The notes under the pieces are model-generated. The model was not told the origin of the DNA and did not search any database. It worked only from the letters and a program-made list of their open reading frames with translations. The position numbers were made by a program, and so were the translations under genes. From NCBI GenBank assembly GCA_965213935.1, contig CBDCAO010000011.1, forward strand, positions 186,001-250,000: a stretch of DNA of 64,000 nt, written 5' to 3'. The first letter of the stretch is position 1; each line of letters starts with the position of its first letter. Below are positions 38,284-47,625 of the stretch, one piece after another. This DNA is from Bin52 sp965213935. GTDB lineage: Bacteria; Pseudomonadota; Alphaproteobacteria; Thalassobaculales; Thalassobaculaceae.

Positions 38284-39136
38284 ACCCGTAGACGGTCACG
38301 CTGATGGCAATCCCGGGCATGATCGGCATCCACGGGGCGAGTTCGGCGAATTTCTGCGCCGAGCCAAACAGGTCGCGACCCCACGAGGGTGCCGGAGGCG
38401 GGACCCCGAGACCGAGAAAGCTCAGGGAGGCCTCGGTAATGATGGCGCCGCCGAGACTGGCAGTTGCGATCACGATGTAGGGGGCGACGCAGTTCGGAGC
38501 CACGTGCCGGAAAATGATTCGCAGGTGGCTGGCGCCGGCTGCGCGTGCAGCCTGGACATACTCGGTTTCCTTGACTGCAAGCACGGTGGAACGGACCACG
38601 CGGGCCGTGCTCGGGATGACCACGATGCCGATGGCAACGACCAGGTTCGAGGTGCTGCGCCCGAGGACCGCGATGATGACCACGGCAATGATCAGGGACG
38701 GGAATGACCACAGGATGTCCATCAGCCGCTGCACGATCAGGTCCCAGCGGCCGCCAGCATAGGCCGAAAACAACGCGACAAGTGCCCCGAGCCCGGTTCC
38801 GAACAGGGTGGAGAGCAGTCCGACGAGCATGGAGAGCCGGGCGCCGTAGATCACCCGGCTCAGGATGTCGCGCCCGAGGTTGTCGGTTCCCATGGGATAA
38901 TCCCAGGACGGGGGATGGAGCCGTGCCGAGCCGCCGTCAATGAACTCTTCCGGCGAATAGGGTGCGAGCCAGGGTGCGTATACCGCGACCAGGAACATCA
39001 CGACGACGATGAGGCCTCCTACCGCGCCGAGCGGCTTGGACCGCACGAACCGGATCAGGGCCGGGCCGAAGAGCCGGAGCAGTTCGCTCCAGCTTCTATG
39101 TGTAGCGTATGCGGGGGTTGAACCAGGCATAGGCAA
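38222..39136 (-). CDS. ABC transporter permease, OppC/DppC type
   Basis: A 304-residue inner-membrane permease. An N-terminal segment (GAVGGLIVVVMFLVAVYAPW) is followed by the long periplasmic loop with YPMGTDNLGRDILSRVIYGA and five more helices. The EAA loop reads YVQAARAAGASHLRIIFRHV. The C-terminal end LLDPRLRGS is normal for the family. It pairs with the DppB gene, overlapping it by 41 bases if its start is the first ATG; a later start is possible. Confidence 0.9.
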   Translation of the reverse strand: MPMPGSTPAYATHRSWSELLRLFGPALIRFVRSKPLGAVGGLIVVVMFLVAVYAPWLAPYSPEEFIDGGSARLHPPSWDYPMGTDNLGRDILSRVIYGARLSMLVGLLSTLFGTGLGALVALFSAYAGGRWDLIVQRLMDILWSFPSLIIAVVIIAVLGRSTSNLVVAIGIVVIPSTARVVRSTVLAVKETEYVQAARAAGASHLRIIFRHVAPNCVAPYIVIATASLGGAIITEASLSFLGLGVPPPAPSWGRDLFGSAQKFAELAPWMPIMPGIAISVTVYGFNLLGDAVRDLLDPRLRGSH

Positions 39137-40235
39137 GATCGACCAGCAGGTTCGCGGCAGTCACGAAGATCGCAGTCGCGAACAGCGTGGCCTGGATGGA
39201 GTTGTAGTCACGGAATACCACCGAATCCACCAGGAAGTTCCCGAGGCCCGGCAGGTTGAACGCCCGTTCCACCACGACAAGGCCGCCGATCGCGAAACCG
39301 AACTGCAGGCCGAACACGGTCAGGACCGGGAGAAAGGCGTTCTTCAGTGCGTGGCGCGTGACGACGGTGGACTCGCCCAGTCCCTTGGACCAGGCGGTGG
39401 TGACGTAGTCCTCGCGCAGCACCTCGAGCATGGATGACCGGGTCATGCGCGCGATCACTCCGATCTGGGCAAAGGCGACGGCAAAGGCGGGAAAGAACAT
39501 CTGTTGCAGGCTCTGCAGCGGCGCTTCCCATACCGGTACGTATTCGAGCGGTGGCAGCCAGCCGAACCAGATCACCATACCCAGGATGATGAGCAGGGCC
39601 ACCCAGAACGACGGCAGAGAGAGCCCGGCGATCGACACGATCCTGCCGAGGTAATCGGCGAACCTGTCCTGGCGAATGGCCGAGATGATGCCGATCGGCA
39701 GTCCCGCGACCAGCGTCATTCCGGCCGCCAGGATGACGATGCTCGCGGTGACGGGAAAGAAACGCATCCACTCGTCGACGACCGGCCGGTTGACCTTCAG
39801 CGAATTCCCGAACTCGAACCTGGTGGAGTTCCACATCCATTCCAGGTACTGCGTCAGCAGCGGGATCCGGTGCACTGTTGCGCGGACCTGCTTCGGCTTC
39901 AGGATCGTACCGCCGACGTTCAGGGGCGCCCCGGAATTGATGCTGTTCAGCACCGCCTCGCCGTCGAGTGTCTGCAGTGCCGCTTCGAGCTCGTCGAGCC
40001 CGGATCGGTTGCCGAACGCGTCACGGTTCAGCCCGACCTCGACCTCCGCGAAGCCGAGCCTCACCCGCATCGCCTCGACCATCTGCTCCGAAACCCGGGC
40101 GTCGCGTCCAGGTTCCGACAACGCGATCAGCGCCGGGTCGCCGGGGACCACGCGCATCAGGAAAAAGACCAGGGTCGCCACCCCGTAGATGGTGACGACC
40201 CCGAGCAGCAGCCGCTTGATGATGTAGACCCACAT
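39096..40235 (-). CDS. ABC transporter permease, OppB/DppB type, long form
   Basis: A 379-residue permease of the DppB family (VYIIKRLLLGVVTIYGVATL start, MRVVPGDPA after it, and the EAA loop YVTTAWSKGLGESTVVTRH). It is longer than the usual 310-340 residues because of an expanded first periplasmic loop (about residues 40-140), which suggests a modified contact with the binding protein. It lies between the binding-protein and DppC genes in one minus-strand operon. Confidence 0.9.
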   Translation of the reverse strand: MWVYIIKRLLLGVVTIYGVATLVFFLMRVVPGDPALIALSEPGRDARVSEQMVEAMRVRLGFAEVEVGLNRDAFGNRSGLDELEAALQTLDGEAVLNSINSGAPLNVGGTILKPKQVRATVHRIPLLTQYLEWMWNSTRFEFGNSLKVNRPVVDEWMRFFPVTASIVILAAGMTLVAGLPIGIISAIRQDRFADYLGRIVSIAGLSLPSFWVALLIILGMVIWFGWLPPLEYVPVWEAPLQSLQQMFFPAFAVAFAQIGVIARMTRSSMLEVLREDYVTTAWSKGLGESTVVTRHALKNAFLPVLTVFGLQFGFAIGGLVVVERAFNLPGLGNFLVDSVVFRDYNSIQATLFATAIFVTAANLLVDLAYAWFNPRIRYT

Positions 40236-40259
40236 GGAACGGCGGCAGGGTCGGTTTGG

Positions 40260-41888
40260 CTACTTGTCGAGCCAGACCTCTTCGAGGGTCACGTTGTTGT
40301 AGTAGCCGGGATCGACATCTTCCCAGTTCCTCACCCACGGCTGCCAGGCCATACCCTCGGCGATCCAGCGAACCTGAACCTGCGGCAGTTCGTCGAACAG
40401 CATCCGTTCCATTTCGTGGACTACCGGGATCCGTTCCCCGTCCGAGCGGGCCGACAGCTGCTTTGCATAGAGGGCATCGAACTCGGGTCTGCACCAGCCG
40501 GACTCGTTCGAACTTGCTCCGCAGATCAGGTAGTCGGCGTAGAAGATACTGGGATCGAGAACACCGGCGGCGTTGCTGGTGGTGATCAACTGGAAGTCAC
40601 CGGAGTCACGACGCTGGGTAAACGTGCCCCGGTCGGAAACCTCGAGGTTGATCTGCACCCCGATCAGGCGCAGCTGCTCCTGGACGAATTGCGGCGTCAG
40701 CAGGGATTCCGGGGTGTCAAGCGTGAGCCAGCCAAGCTGGAGGGTGCCCGGCGCGTAGCCGGCCTCCGCGAGCAATGCCCGCGCCTTTTCCCTGCGTGCC
40801 TCGACCGCGGCCGGATCCGCGGTTCCGATGTGTTCGGCGAGTTCGTCGGCCGGAAGGCTCCACTTCGACCACGGCGGCATGTATCCGCCGATTGCACCGG
40901 CACCTTCGCCCAGCACCTCGATCGCCTTGTAGCGGTCGATCGCGAGACTGAACGCCTGGCGCACCCGCTTGTCACTCCACGGCGCCTCGTCGACCTTGCC
41001 CGCGATCGAGTGCCACCACAGGCGGGCCGGCAGTGACACCTCGATGTCGGGATGCTTTTCGGCCAGCAGCTTGGCGTCGGCCGGGTAGATGTATTGCATG
41101 AAGGAATTGATATCGAGCTTCCCGGCCCGCAGGTTGGCCAGCGCTACCGTCGGGTCCTTGAAGACGAAGTTGCGGACCCCGTCGAGGCACGGATAGCCCT
41201 CGCGGAAGTAGTCCGGGTTGCGAACCGTGGTCGATCCGGCGCCGGTGACATATTCCTTCCAGATGAACGGGCCGGTCCCGATGACCGTATCCTTCAGGCG
41301 ATCCCAGGGAAGCTCGCTCGGGAAGATCCCGGCCCAGCCGACGGCAAGCTTGGAGACGAGTCCGGCATCCGCCTGGCTGAGCGTGATCCGCACCGTCAGC
41401 CGGTCCACCGCCTCGAGTTCGGAGATGGCGGTGAAGTAGCCGGCTCGGCGGCTGAAGTTCTTGTTGCGGATCTTGTCGATGCTCCAGACGACGTCGGCGG
41501 CATCGAGATCGGTGCAGGCGCCCGGGCGTCCCTCGGCCAGGTCGCCGCAATGAAACTTCACACCGTCCCTGAGCCTGATGGTGTACACGAGCCCGTCATC
41601 GCTGATCGAGTAGGACTCGGCGAGATCGTTGACGATCCTGCCCGGTTCGTAAAACGAAAACCGGAACAGCCGATTGTATGACCCGCCGACCCGTTGCTGG
41701 GTTCTCACCGTGGGCTGCTGGTGGAAGTCGAAGTTGACCAGGTCCTCGCCCGCATGGGTGGTGAGCACTCCTCCGTACTTGCCGCAGGCGCGTTGATCTT
41801 CGGCAAGGACCGGTGTCGCGGCAACGGCCAGGGAGAGTATGGACGCGGCGAGAAAGTATCTCGGGCCGGCATACTGACGTTGTTTCAT
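40260..41888 (-). CDS. Periplasmic solute-binding protein, family 5
   Basis: A 542-residue SBP_bac_5 protein with a signal peptide (FLAASILSLAVAATPVLAED). The family's opening (LTTHAGEDLVNFDFHQQPTV), the YSISDDGLVYTIRLRDGVKFH segment and WSDKRVRQAFSLAIDRYKAI are clear. Extra cysteines (DQRACGKYGG, HCGD, GACTDL, CLDG) could form disulfides. I chose the ATG at 41888 to give a proper signal peptide; an upstream ATG at 41924 adds 12 polar residues. The ligand may be a peptide, opine or cyclic amide. Confidence 0.88.
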   Translation of the reverse strand: MKQRQYAGPRYFLAASILSLAVAATPVLAEDQRACGKYGGVLTTHAGEDLVNFDFHQQPTVRTQQRVGGSYNRLFRFSFYEPGRIVNDLAESYSISDDGLVYTIRLRDGVKFHCGDLAEGRPGACTDLDAADVVWSIDKIRNKNFSRRAGYFTAISELEAVDRLTVRITLSQADAGLVSKLAVGWAGIFPSELPWDRLKDTVIGTGPFIWKEYVTGAGSTTVRNPDYFREGYPCLDGVRNFVFKDPTVALANLRAGKLDINSFMQYIYPADAKLLAEKHPDIEVSLPARLWWHSIAGKVDEAPWSDKRVRQAFSLAIDRYKAIEVLGEGAGAIGGYMPPWSKWSLPADELAEHIGTADPAAVEARREKARALLAEAGYAPGTLQLGWLTLDTPESLLTPQFVQEQLRLIGVQINLEVSDRGTFTQRRDSGDFQLITTSNAAGVLDPSIFYADYLICGASSNESGWCRPEFDALYAKQLSARSDGERIPVVHEMERMLFDELPQVQVRWIAEGMAWQPWVRNWEDVDPGYYNNVTLEEVWLDK

Positions 41889-42123
41889 GGGGTTCAATCC
41901 GTTTCCTGAGGCGAGGCCGTCCATCTGGGTAACGAGGACGGAGCCGCAGTTGCATGAATCTCGAGACTACGCCCGTTACGATGCGGCTACAACACGCAGC
42001 GACATCGTCCTGTCCCGGCGCTGCCGGGCAATGGGTCCGCGGCAGTTGCCCGGTTCCCGTGGTGCGACTAGACACGGGATCCTGCTCCCCGTCGGGTGCG
42101 GGCGGCGTGGCGGAGAGGTGGTG

Positions 42124-43311
42124 ATGGTCGAAGGACGTCGACCGCGCGAGAGGTGGCCGCCGGGTCCGCGCGAGGCGTCGCTGCTCGCGAACTACCTGAG
42201 CTCGTTTGCCATCGGTCTCGCGATCGGCGGCGTGATCCCGTTCCTGACCCTGGTGCTGGAGCGCCGGGGTGTCGAGGAGATCATCGTCGGGGCCAACAGT
42301 GCCGCCGGTTCGCTCGGCATCGTCGCCCTGGCGCCGTTCGTTCCACGCATCGTTCAGCGTTTCGGCATGGCGGCCTCGGTGACTGGCGGCCTGCTGGTGT
42401 CGACGGTTTCACTCCTGCTGCTCGGCGTCTTCGAGTCGCTCTGGGCCTGGTTCCTGCTGCGGCCCCTGGTGGCCGGCGGGACAGTGATCCAGTGGGTGGT
42501 GAGCGAGACCTGGATGAACGCGATCTCCACCAGCCGTGACCGCGGCCGGGTCATGGCGGTCTACGTCACCGCCATCGCTGCGGGGTTCGCGGTCGGTCCG
42601 GCCCTGCTGGCCGTGGTCGGGGTGAGTGGCTGGCTGCCATACCTCGTGTTCGGCGCCGGCATCCTGTTCTCGGCTGGTCCCATGGTGGCGGTTGCGCGCT
42701 ACGCACCTCCCATGCGCAGCCGCGAGATCGCGACACCGCTCTTCCTCATGCGACGGGCGCCGACCATTTTCGCGGCGATGATCGCGGTCGGGGTCTATGC
42801 CGGTGGCGTCTTCACCTTTCTGCCGATCTACGGACTGCGCGGCGGTCTGGGCCAGACCGACGCGGTGCTGGTCCTGACCGCTTTCCTCGCCGGCAACCTG
42901 CTGTTCCAGATCCCGATCGGCTGGCTGGCCGACCGGTTCAACCAGCGCCTGCTGCTGATCGGCTGTGCTGTGATCGGCGTTGTCTCACCGGTGATGATGA
43001 TCCTGATCTTTGCCGGTCCTCAGGCCGGGATCGGCCCGGTCCTGCTGGTCCTGCTGGCGGTCTGGGGTGGCGCCGTCTTCGGGTTCTACACCATCGCGAT
43101 CACCATGCTGGGTGGCAGGTTCCGGGGTGAGGACCTGGCACTCGCCAACGCGGCATTCGTCATGACCTTCGAATGCGCCAATATCGCGGGGCCCGCGCTC
43201 ACCGGGGCAGCAATGTGGATCTGGTCCCCTCACGGCATGATGGGATTCCTGGTTCTGGTCGCTGTTTTCTTCATCTCCGTTGCCGGTTTCCGGGCCCTGA
43301 AGCCGGAGTAG
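42124..43311 (+). CDS. MFS transporter (YcaD-like)
   Basis: A 395-residue 12-segment major facilitator. The first helix region is LLANYLSSFAIGLAIGGVIP, and VSETWMNAISTSRDRGRVMA, with its WMN and R-GR-M pattern, recalls the YcaD/UMF-type branch. It has only a short cytoplasmic start (MVEGRRPRERWPPGPREA). GGAGAGG lies ahead of the ATG. It is divergent from the binding-protein gene and upstream of the aldolase-hydantoinase genes, so it may carry a metabolite of the same pathway. Confidence 0.84.
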   Translation: MVEGRRPRERWPPGPREASLLANYLSSFAIGLAIGGVIPFLTLVLERRGVEEIIVGANSAAGSLGIVALAPFVPRIVQRFGMAASVTGGLLVSTVSLLLLGVFESLWAWFLLRPLVAGGTVIQWVVSETWMNAISTSRDRGRVMAVYVTAIAAGFAVGPALLAVVGVSGWLPYLVFGAGILFSAGPMVAVARYAPPMRSREIATPLFLMRRAPTIFAAMIAVGVYAGGVFTFLPIYGLRGGLGQTDAVLVLTAFLAGNLLFQIPIGWLADRFNQRLLLIGCAVIGVVSPVMMILIFAGPQAGIGPVLLVLLAVWGGAVFGFYTIAITMLGGRFRGEDLALANAAFVMTFECANIAGPALTGAAMWIWSPHGMMGFLVLVAVFFISVAGFRALKPE

Positions 43312-43403
43312 GCGCGGACCGTTCGACCCCGGGCTTCGCGTTGACACCGCGCGCCGCGCGGGAGCAGACTGCGGCCTTCCGAACCGCCTGCCGGAGATCC
43401 GCA

Positions 43404-44186
43404 ATGTCGAATGTCATGCCTCTCGCAGCCCCGTCGGTCCGCGACCAGGTGAGTGAAGACGAATGGCAGGCTCGCGTGGACCTCGCTGCCTGTTACCGGC
43501 TGGCTGCCGTGCATGGCTGGACCGACCTGATCTACACCCATATCTCGGCGCGGGTGCCGGGAACGGACGACCATTTCCTGCTCAACCCGTTCGGTTTCAT
43601 GTTCGAGGAGGTAACGGCGTCCAGCCTGGTCAAGCTGGATACCGAGGGCGAGATCGTCATGCCCTCGCCCTACGCGGTCAACGCCGCCGGCTTCACCATT
43701 CACAGCGCCGTTCACCAGGCTCGCCACGACCTGGCCTGCGTCATGCACACCCACACCGTGTCAGGCATGGCGGTCTCGGCGCAGGAAGACGGGCTGCTCC
43801 CGCTGGCACAGACCTCGCTCGTGTTCCATGGCGCGCTCTCCTACCACGACTACGAGGGCATCGCCCTTGACCTCGACGAGCGCGAGCGGCTGGTCGCCGA
43901 CCTCGGCGGGAACACGGCGATGATCCTGCGCAACCACGGGCTGCTGACCTGCGGGCGCAGCGTGGCCGAAGCCTTCGTGACCATGTACATGCTGGAGAAG
44001 GCCTGCGAACTGCAGCTGGCGGCCCAGGCGGGCGGCACACTCCGGCTGATCCCCGAGGAGGTCTGCGCGCACACCGCCAGGCAGTTCCAGCGGGACCCCG
44101 ATGCCGGCGGCGACGGCCATGTCGCGCTGACCTGGGCGGCATTGCTGCGCCAGCTCGACCGCGTCAATCCCGGTTACGCAGCCTGA
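43404..44186 (+). CDS. Class II aldolase/adducin family protein
   Basis: A 260-residue class II aldolase-fold protein. Zinc ligands fit MHTHTVSG and the later NHGLLTCGRS; the phosphate-site region TDLIYTHISARVPG is also present. Members include fuculose-phosphate aldolase and ribulose-phosphate epimerase, but this branch has many uncharacterised proteins near hydantoinases. CCGGAGATCC precedes the ATG at 43404. The hydantoinase gene follows 17 bases on. Confidence 0.87.
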   Translation: MSNVMPLAAPSVRDQVSEDEWQARVDLAACYRLAAVHGWTDLIYTHISARVPGTDDHFLLNPFGFMFEEVTASSLVKLDTEGEIVMPSPYAVNAAGFTIHSAVHQARHDLACVMHTHTVSGMAVSAQEDGLLPLAQTSLVFHGALSYHDYEGIALDLDERERLVADLGGNTAMILRNHGLLTCGRSVAEAFVTMYMLEKACELQLAAQAGGTLRLIPEEVCAHTARQFQRDPDAGGDGHVALTWAALLRQLDRVNPGYAA

Positions 44187-44203
44187 CCGGAGGAGACCCG
44201 GAC

Positions 44204-45667
44204 ATGGACGACTTCGACCTCGTCATCCGAGGCGGCATGGTGGTGAATGCCAACGGCACCGCCCGATGCGACGTCGGTGTGCGTGGCGGCAGGATCACCG
44301 CTCTTGCCGAGCAGCTCTCCGGCGGGGGCCGCGAGATCGACGCGACGGGCCGGCTGGTCCTGCCCGGCGGTATCGACAGCCATTGCCACATCGACCAGCG
44401 ATCGAGCACCGGAGGGCGGAACGCCGAGAGTTTCGAGAGCGGAACCCGCTCCGCCGCCTGCGGTGGCACGACCACCATCATCTGCTTTGCGGCCCAGGAG
44501 AAGGGTGAACGGCTTGCCCCGGTGGTGGAGGACTACCACCGGCGGGCCCGACAGTCCTCGATCGACTACAGTTTCCATCTGATCATCAGCGATCCGTCCG
44601 ATGTGGTGATCAACGAGGAGGTGCCGCGGCTCATCGACGAGGGGCACAGGTCCCTGAAGCTGTTCATGACCTATCCGCGCAACCGGGTGAACGATGCCGA
44701 GATCCTGCGCATCCTCGAGGTCGCCAAGCGCAAGCAGGCGCTGGTCTGTGTCCATGCCGAGAACCACGACGCGATCATGTACATGACCGCGAAGCTGCTC
44801 GAGGCCGGGCGCGACAGTACCCGGTACCACGCGTGGTGCAAGCCGCCGCTGGTCGAGCGCGAGGCCTGCCACCGCATCATCATGCTGGCGGAACTGCTCG
44901 ATGTGCCGATCCAGGTGTTTCACGTCAGCTGCGAGCAGGCAGCCGAGGAGGTCAGACGCGCCCAGCGCCGTGGCCTCAGGGTGTTCTCCGAGACCTGTCC
45001 GCAGTATTTCGTGCTGACCGAGCGCGATCTTGACCGGGACCAGCGTGAGGGTGCGAAGTTCGTCTGTTCTCCTGCGCCCAGGACCGAGGGTGACCAGGAG
45101 GCGCTGTGGGACCACCTGCGGCTCGGCACTATCGGCAATGTCACCTCCGATCACGCGCCCTACAATATTGACGAGCTCGAGGGAAAGTTCTGGGCCGGCG
45201 ACAACGCGCCGTTCAGCCAGATCGCAAACGGGGTGCCGGGACTCGAGACCCGGATGCCGATCACGTTTTCGGAGGGTGTGGCGAAGGGCCGGATCGATCT
45301 CGAGACCTTCGTCGCCGTGACCTCCACCAATGCCGCCCGGCTGTTCGGCCTGTATCCGAACAAGGGGGTGATCGCGGTCGGCGCCGATGCGGACATCTGC
45401 ATCTGGGATCCCGACCGGCAGGTGACGATCACCCAGGACATCCTGCACCACGACACCGACTACACCCCCTACGAGGGGCTCGAGGTGACCGGCTGGCCTG
45501 CCGTCACCATCAGCCGAGGCAAGACGGTGTGGAACGAGGGCGAAGTCAGCGACGAGCCGGGGTGGGGCCGGTTCCTGGCCCGCGGCCCCTACGACTACAT
45601 CAGGCCGCGCGGCGTCTTGCCGACCCCGTTCGACCCGGTCACGCTGACGAACCGGGAACGGGAGTGA
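44204..45667 (+). CDS. D-hydantoinase/dihydropyrimidinase
   Basis: A 487-residue cyclic amidohydrolase that opens hydantoin or dihydropyrimidine rings to N-carbamoyl amino acids. The binuclear metal site is complete: His60-Cys-His62 (DSHCHID), the Lys152 that becomes carboxylated (SLKLFMTY), VHAENHD, VFHVSCEQAA and SDHAPYN. GGAGGAG precedes the ATG. Being followed by an N-carbamoylase, it should form a two-step route from 5-substituted hydantoin or dihydrouracil to the amino acid. It is not a dihydroorotase judging by these motifs. Confidence 0.92.
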   Translation: MDDFDLVIRGGMVVNANGTARCDVGVRGGRITALAEQLSGGGREIDATGRLVLPGGIDSHCHIDQRSSTGGRNAESFESGTRSAACGGTTTIICFAAQEKGERLAPVVEDYHRRARQSSIDYSFHLIISDPSDVVINEEVPRLIDEGHRSLKLFMTYPRNRVNDAEILRILEVAKRKQALVCVHAENHDAIMYMTAKLLEAGRDSTRYHAWCKPPLVEREACHRIIMLAELLDVPIQVFHVSCEQAAEEVRRAQRRGLRVFSETCPQYFVLTERDLDRDQREGAKFVCSPAPRTEGDQEALWDHLRLGTIGNVTSDHAPYNIDELEGKFWAGDNAPFSQIANGVPGLETRMPITFSEGVAKGRIDLETFVAVTSTNAARLFGLYPNKGVIAVGADADICIWDPDRQVTITQDILHHDTDYTPYEGLEVTGWPAVTISRGKTVWNEGEVSDEPGWGRFLARGPYDYIRPRGVLPTPFDPVTLTNRERE

Positions 45668-45698
45668 TGGCGGGCGGGCAGCAGACCGGGAGGAACCG

Positions 45699-46643
45699 AT
45701 GGTCCGGAAGGTGACGATAGGCGGTGCGCAGATGGGACCGATTGCTCCTGACGAGAGTCGGGACAGCTGTGTTGCCCGGATGATCGAAATGCTGCGGGAG
45801 GCGGCATCGCGCGGCTGCGACCTGGTGGTGTTTCCCGAACTGGCGCTGACCACCTTCTTTCCGCGCTACTACGAGGAAGACATCTCGCGGATGGACCACT
45901 GGTTCGAAACCGCGATGCCGAACACGGCGACGCGCCCGCTGTTCGAGGCGGCGGCGGACGCCGGCGTCGGATTTTATCTCGGCTATGCCGAACTGACCCC
46001 GGAGGGTCGACGGTTCAACACCGCGATCCTGGTGGACGGCACCGGGCGGATCACCGGCAAGTACCGCAAGATCCACCTCCCCGGGCACTCCGGGTTCGAA
46101 CCGTGGCGAGCGTTCCAGCATCTGGAGAAGCGCTATTTCGAGCCTGGCGACCTCGGGTTCGGAGTCTGGTCGCAGCACGGAGGGCTGGTTGGCATGGCGA
46201 TCTGCAACGATCGCCGCTGGCCGGAAACCTACCGGGTGATGGGACTGCAGGGCGCCGAGCTGATCGTGCTCGGCTACAACACGCCTGACACCAACACCAG
46301 CGAACCGGAGCCCAATCACCTGAGGATGTTCCACAATCACCTGGTGATGCAGGCCAACGCCTACATGAACGCCTGCTGGGTGGTCGGTGTGGCCAAGGCC
46401 GGGGTCGAGGACGGCTGCATGCTGATCGGCGGCTCCTGCATCATCCAGCCATCTGGCGAGATCCTTGCCAGGGCGGCGACGCTCGAGGACGAGCTGATCG
46501 TTGCGGTTGCCGATCTCGACGCCTGTGCGGCGCCGAGGCGCGGAACCTTCAACCTCGGACGACATCGGCGGGTCGAACATTACGGGCGGATCGTGCGCCA
46601 GGCCGGGATCGAGATCCCGGCCGACCTGTCGGCCGCCGAGTAG
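45699..46643 (+). CDS. N-carbamoyl-D-amino acid hydrolase
   Basis: A 314-residue nitrilase-superfamily enzyme with the catalytic triad Glu47 (VFPELALTTFFPR), Lys124 (KYRKIHLPGH) and Cys169 (AICNDRRWPE). The stretch EKRYFEPGDLGF and the lines around Cys169 are those of Agrobacterium-type D-carbamoylase, which removes the carbamoyl group made by hydantoinase. Beta-ureidopropionase activity is an alternative. GGGAGGAACCG is ahead of the ATG, 31 bases after the hydantoinase stop. Confidence 0.92.
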   Translation: MVRKVTIGGAQMGPIAPDESRDSCVARMIEMLREAASRGCDLVVFPELALTTFFPRYYEEDISRMDHWFETAMPNTATRPLFEAAADAGVGFYLGYAELTPEGRRFNTAILVDGTGRITGKYRKIHLPGHSGFEPWRAFQHLEKRYFEPGDLGFGVWSQHGGLVGMAICNDRRWPETYRVMGLQGAELIVLGYNTPDTNTSEPEPNHLRMFHNHLVMQANAYMNACWVVGVAKAGVEDGCMLIGGSCIIQPSGEILARAATLEDELIVAVADLDACAAPRRGTFNLGRHRRVEHYGRIVRQAGIEIPADLSAAE

Positions 46644-46662
46644 GACGAGTGAGGAGAACCTG

Positions 46663-47103
46663 ATGCGCAAGCCCGCTGAACGCCTGCTGTTGGCGGCTGT
46701 CCTGGCGCTGGGACTTTCCTGGGCCGGGCCGCAGTCTGCACAGGCGACGACCCGGGTCACGGTGACCGGCGAGGTGATCGATACCTGGTGCAGGGTGACC
46801 GCCATCATGTTCGCGGAAGGATCGGCGCACTACCAGTGCGCGGTCTGGTGCGCGATTGGCGGTATCCCGGTCTCGATCATGGACGAGGATGAAAACGTCT
46901 ACGTGATCCTGCGTGTCGGCGAGGACGACGTGAGTGCCGCCAACCCGACCATCGCCAGGATCCAGGCGCACCAGGTAACGGTCGAGGGGGATCTCATCGA
47001 ACGGGACGGCGTCAACTACCTGCTGGTCAACCGCATTGCCGACGACCAGGGCATCGTCAATGTCACCCACGAGGACGTCGGCATCCAGCCGTTCGGGAAA
47101 TAG
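46663..47103 (+). CDS. Secreted cysteine-containing protein, unknown function
   Basis: A 146-residue protein with a signal peptide (LLLAAVLALGLSWAGPQSAQA). The mature part looks like an all-beta OB-type fold: VTVTGEVIDTWCRV, then YQCAVWCAIGGIPVSIMDED, and a C-terminal EDVGIQPFGK. Three cysteines suggest a disulfide or metal site. GAGGAG precedes the start. It is followed within four bases by a second secreted protein of similar type and then SCO1, so a role in copper delivery or oxidoreductase assembly is possible. I do not recognise a named family. Confidence 0.65.
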   Translation: MRKPAERLLLAAVLALGLSWAGPQSAQATTRVTVTGEVIDTWCRVTAIMFAEGSAHYQCAVWCAIGGIPVSIMDEDENVYVILRVGEDDVSAANPTIARIQAHQVTVEGDLIERDGVNYLLVNRIADDQGIVNVTHEDVGIQPFGK

Positions 47104-47106
47104 GCC

Positions 47107-47625
47107 ATGCGACATCTCTCCCTGATCATCCTGGCGCTGGTTCTCGCCCATGCAGAACCGGCGCTGGCTGCACAGGAACTCGGCATCGATGGCGAGCAAC
47201 CCAGCCAGTTCGAGGCCAGGGCGGTCGACGTGCTGTGCGAACTGACCGGGGACTGTCCGCAGGAGTGCGGCGGCGGCACCAGGCAGATGGGGCTGCTGAC
47301 CGATGACGGCGTCCTGATCCTGGTCGCGAAGAGCAGCACGCTGTTCGCCGGCGGCGTGCTCGACCTGGTGGCGTGGTGCAACAGGCGGGTCGAGGTCGAC
47401 GGACTGCTGATCGATGCCGAGGTGACGCGTTTCTATATGGTGCAGAAGCTGCGGGAGCCCGGAACCGAGAAGTGGACCCGGGCGCGGGCGTTCTCGCACA
47501 GCTGGGCGCGGGCCAACAAGCAGAAGAACGCCAAACGCTGGTTCCGGAAGGACCCGGCCATCAGGGCGTTGATCGAGGAGTTCGGTCCGGTCGGGATACC
47601 GGGCGCCAAGATCCCGGACGAATGA
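47107..47625 (+). CDS. Second secreted cysteine-containing protein, unknown function
   Basis: A 172-residue protein with signal peptide (LSLIILALVLAHAEPALA). The mature part has FEARAVDVLCELTGDCPQEC, then RQMGLLTDDGVLILVAKSS and WCNRRVEVDGLLIDAEVTRF. It looks like a distant relative of the preceding protein: each has a beta core with a VVDxxC-type opening and a later DDG or DED turn. The C-terminus is basic (WARANKQKNAKRWFRKDP). Its stop overlaps the SCO1 start (ATGA), which ties it to copper or thiol chemistry. Confidence 0.65.
   Translation: MRHLSLIILALVLAHAEPALAAQELGIDGEQPSQFEARAVDVLCELTGDCPQECGGGTRQMGLLTDDGVLILVAKSSTLFAGGVLDLVAWCNRRVEVDGLLIDAEVTRFYMVQKLREPGTEKWTRARAFSHSWARANKQKNAKRWFRKDPAIRALIEEFGPVGIPGAKIPDE

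Noticed and set aside
44174..45853. 559-residue frame opposite the hydantoinase
   Set aside because: Antisense shadow of a gene with complete metal-binding motifs.
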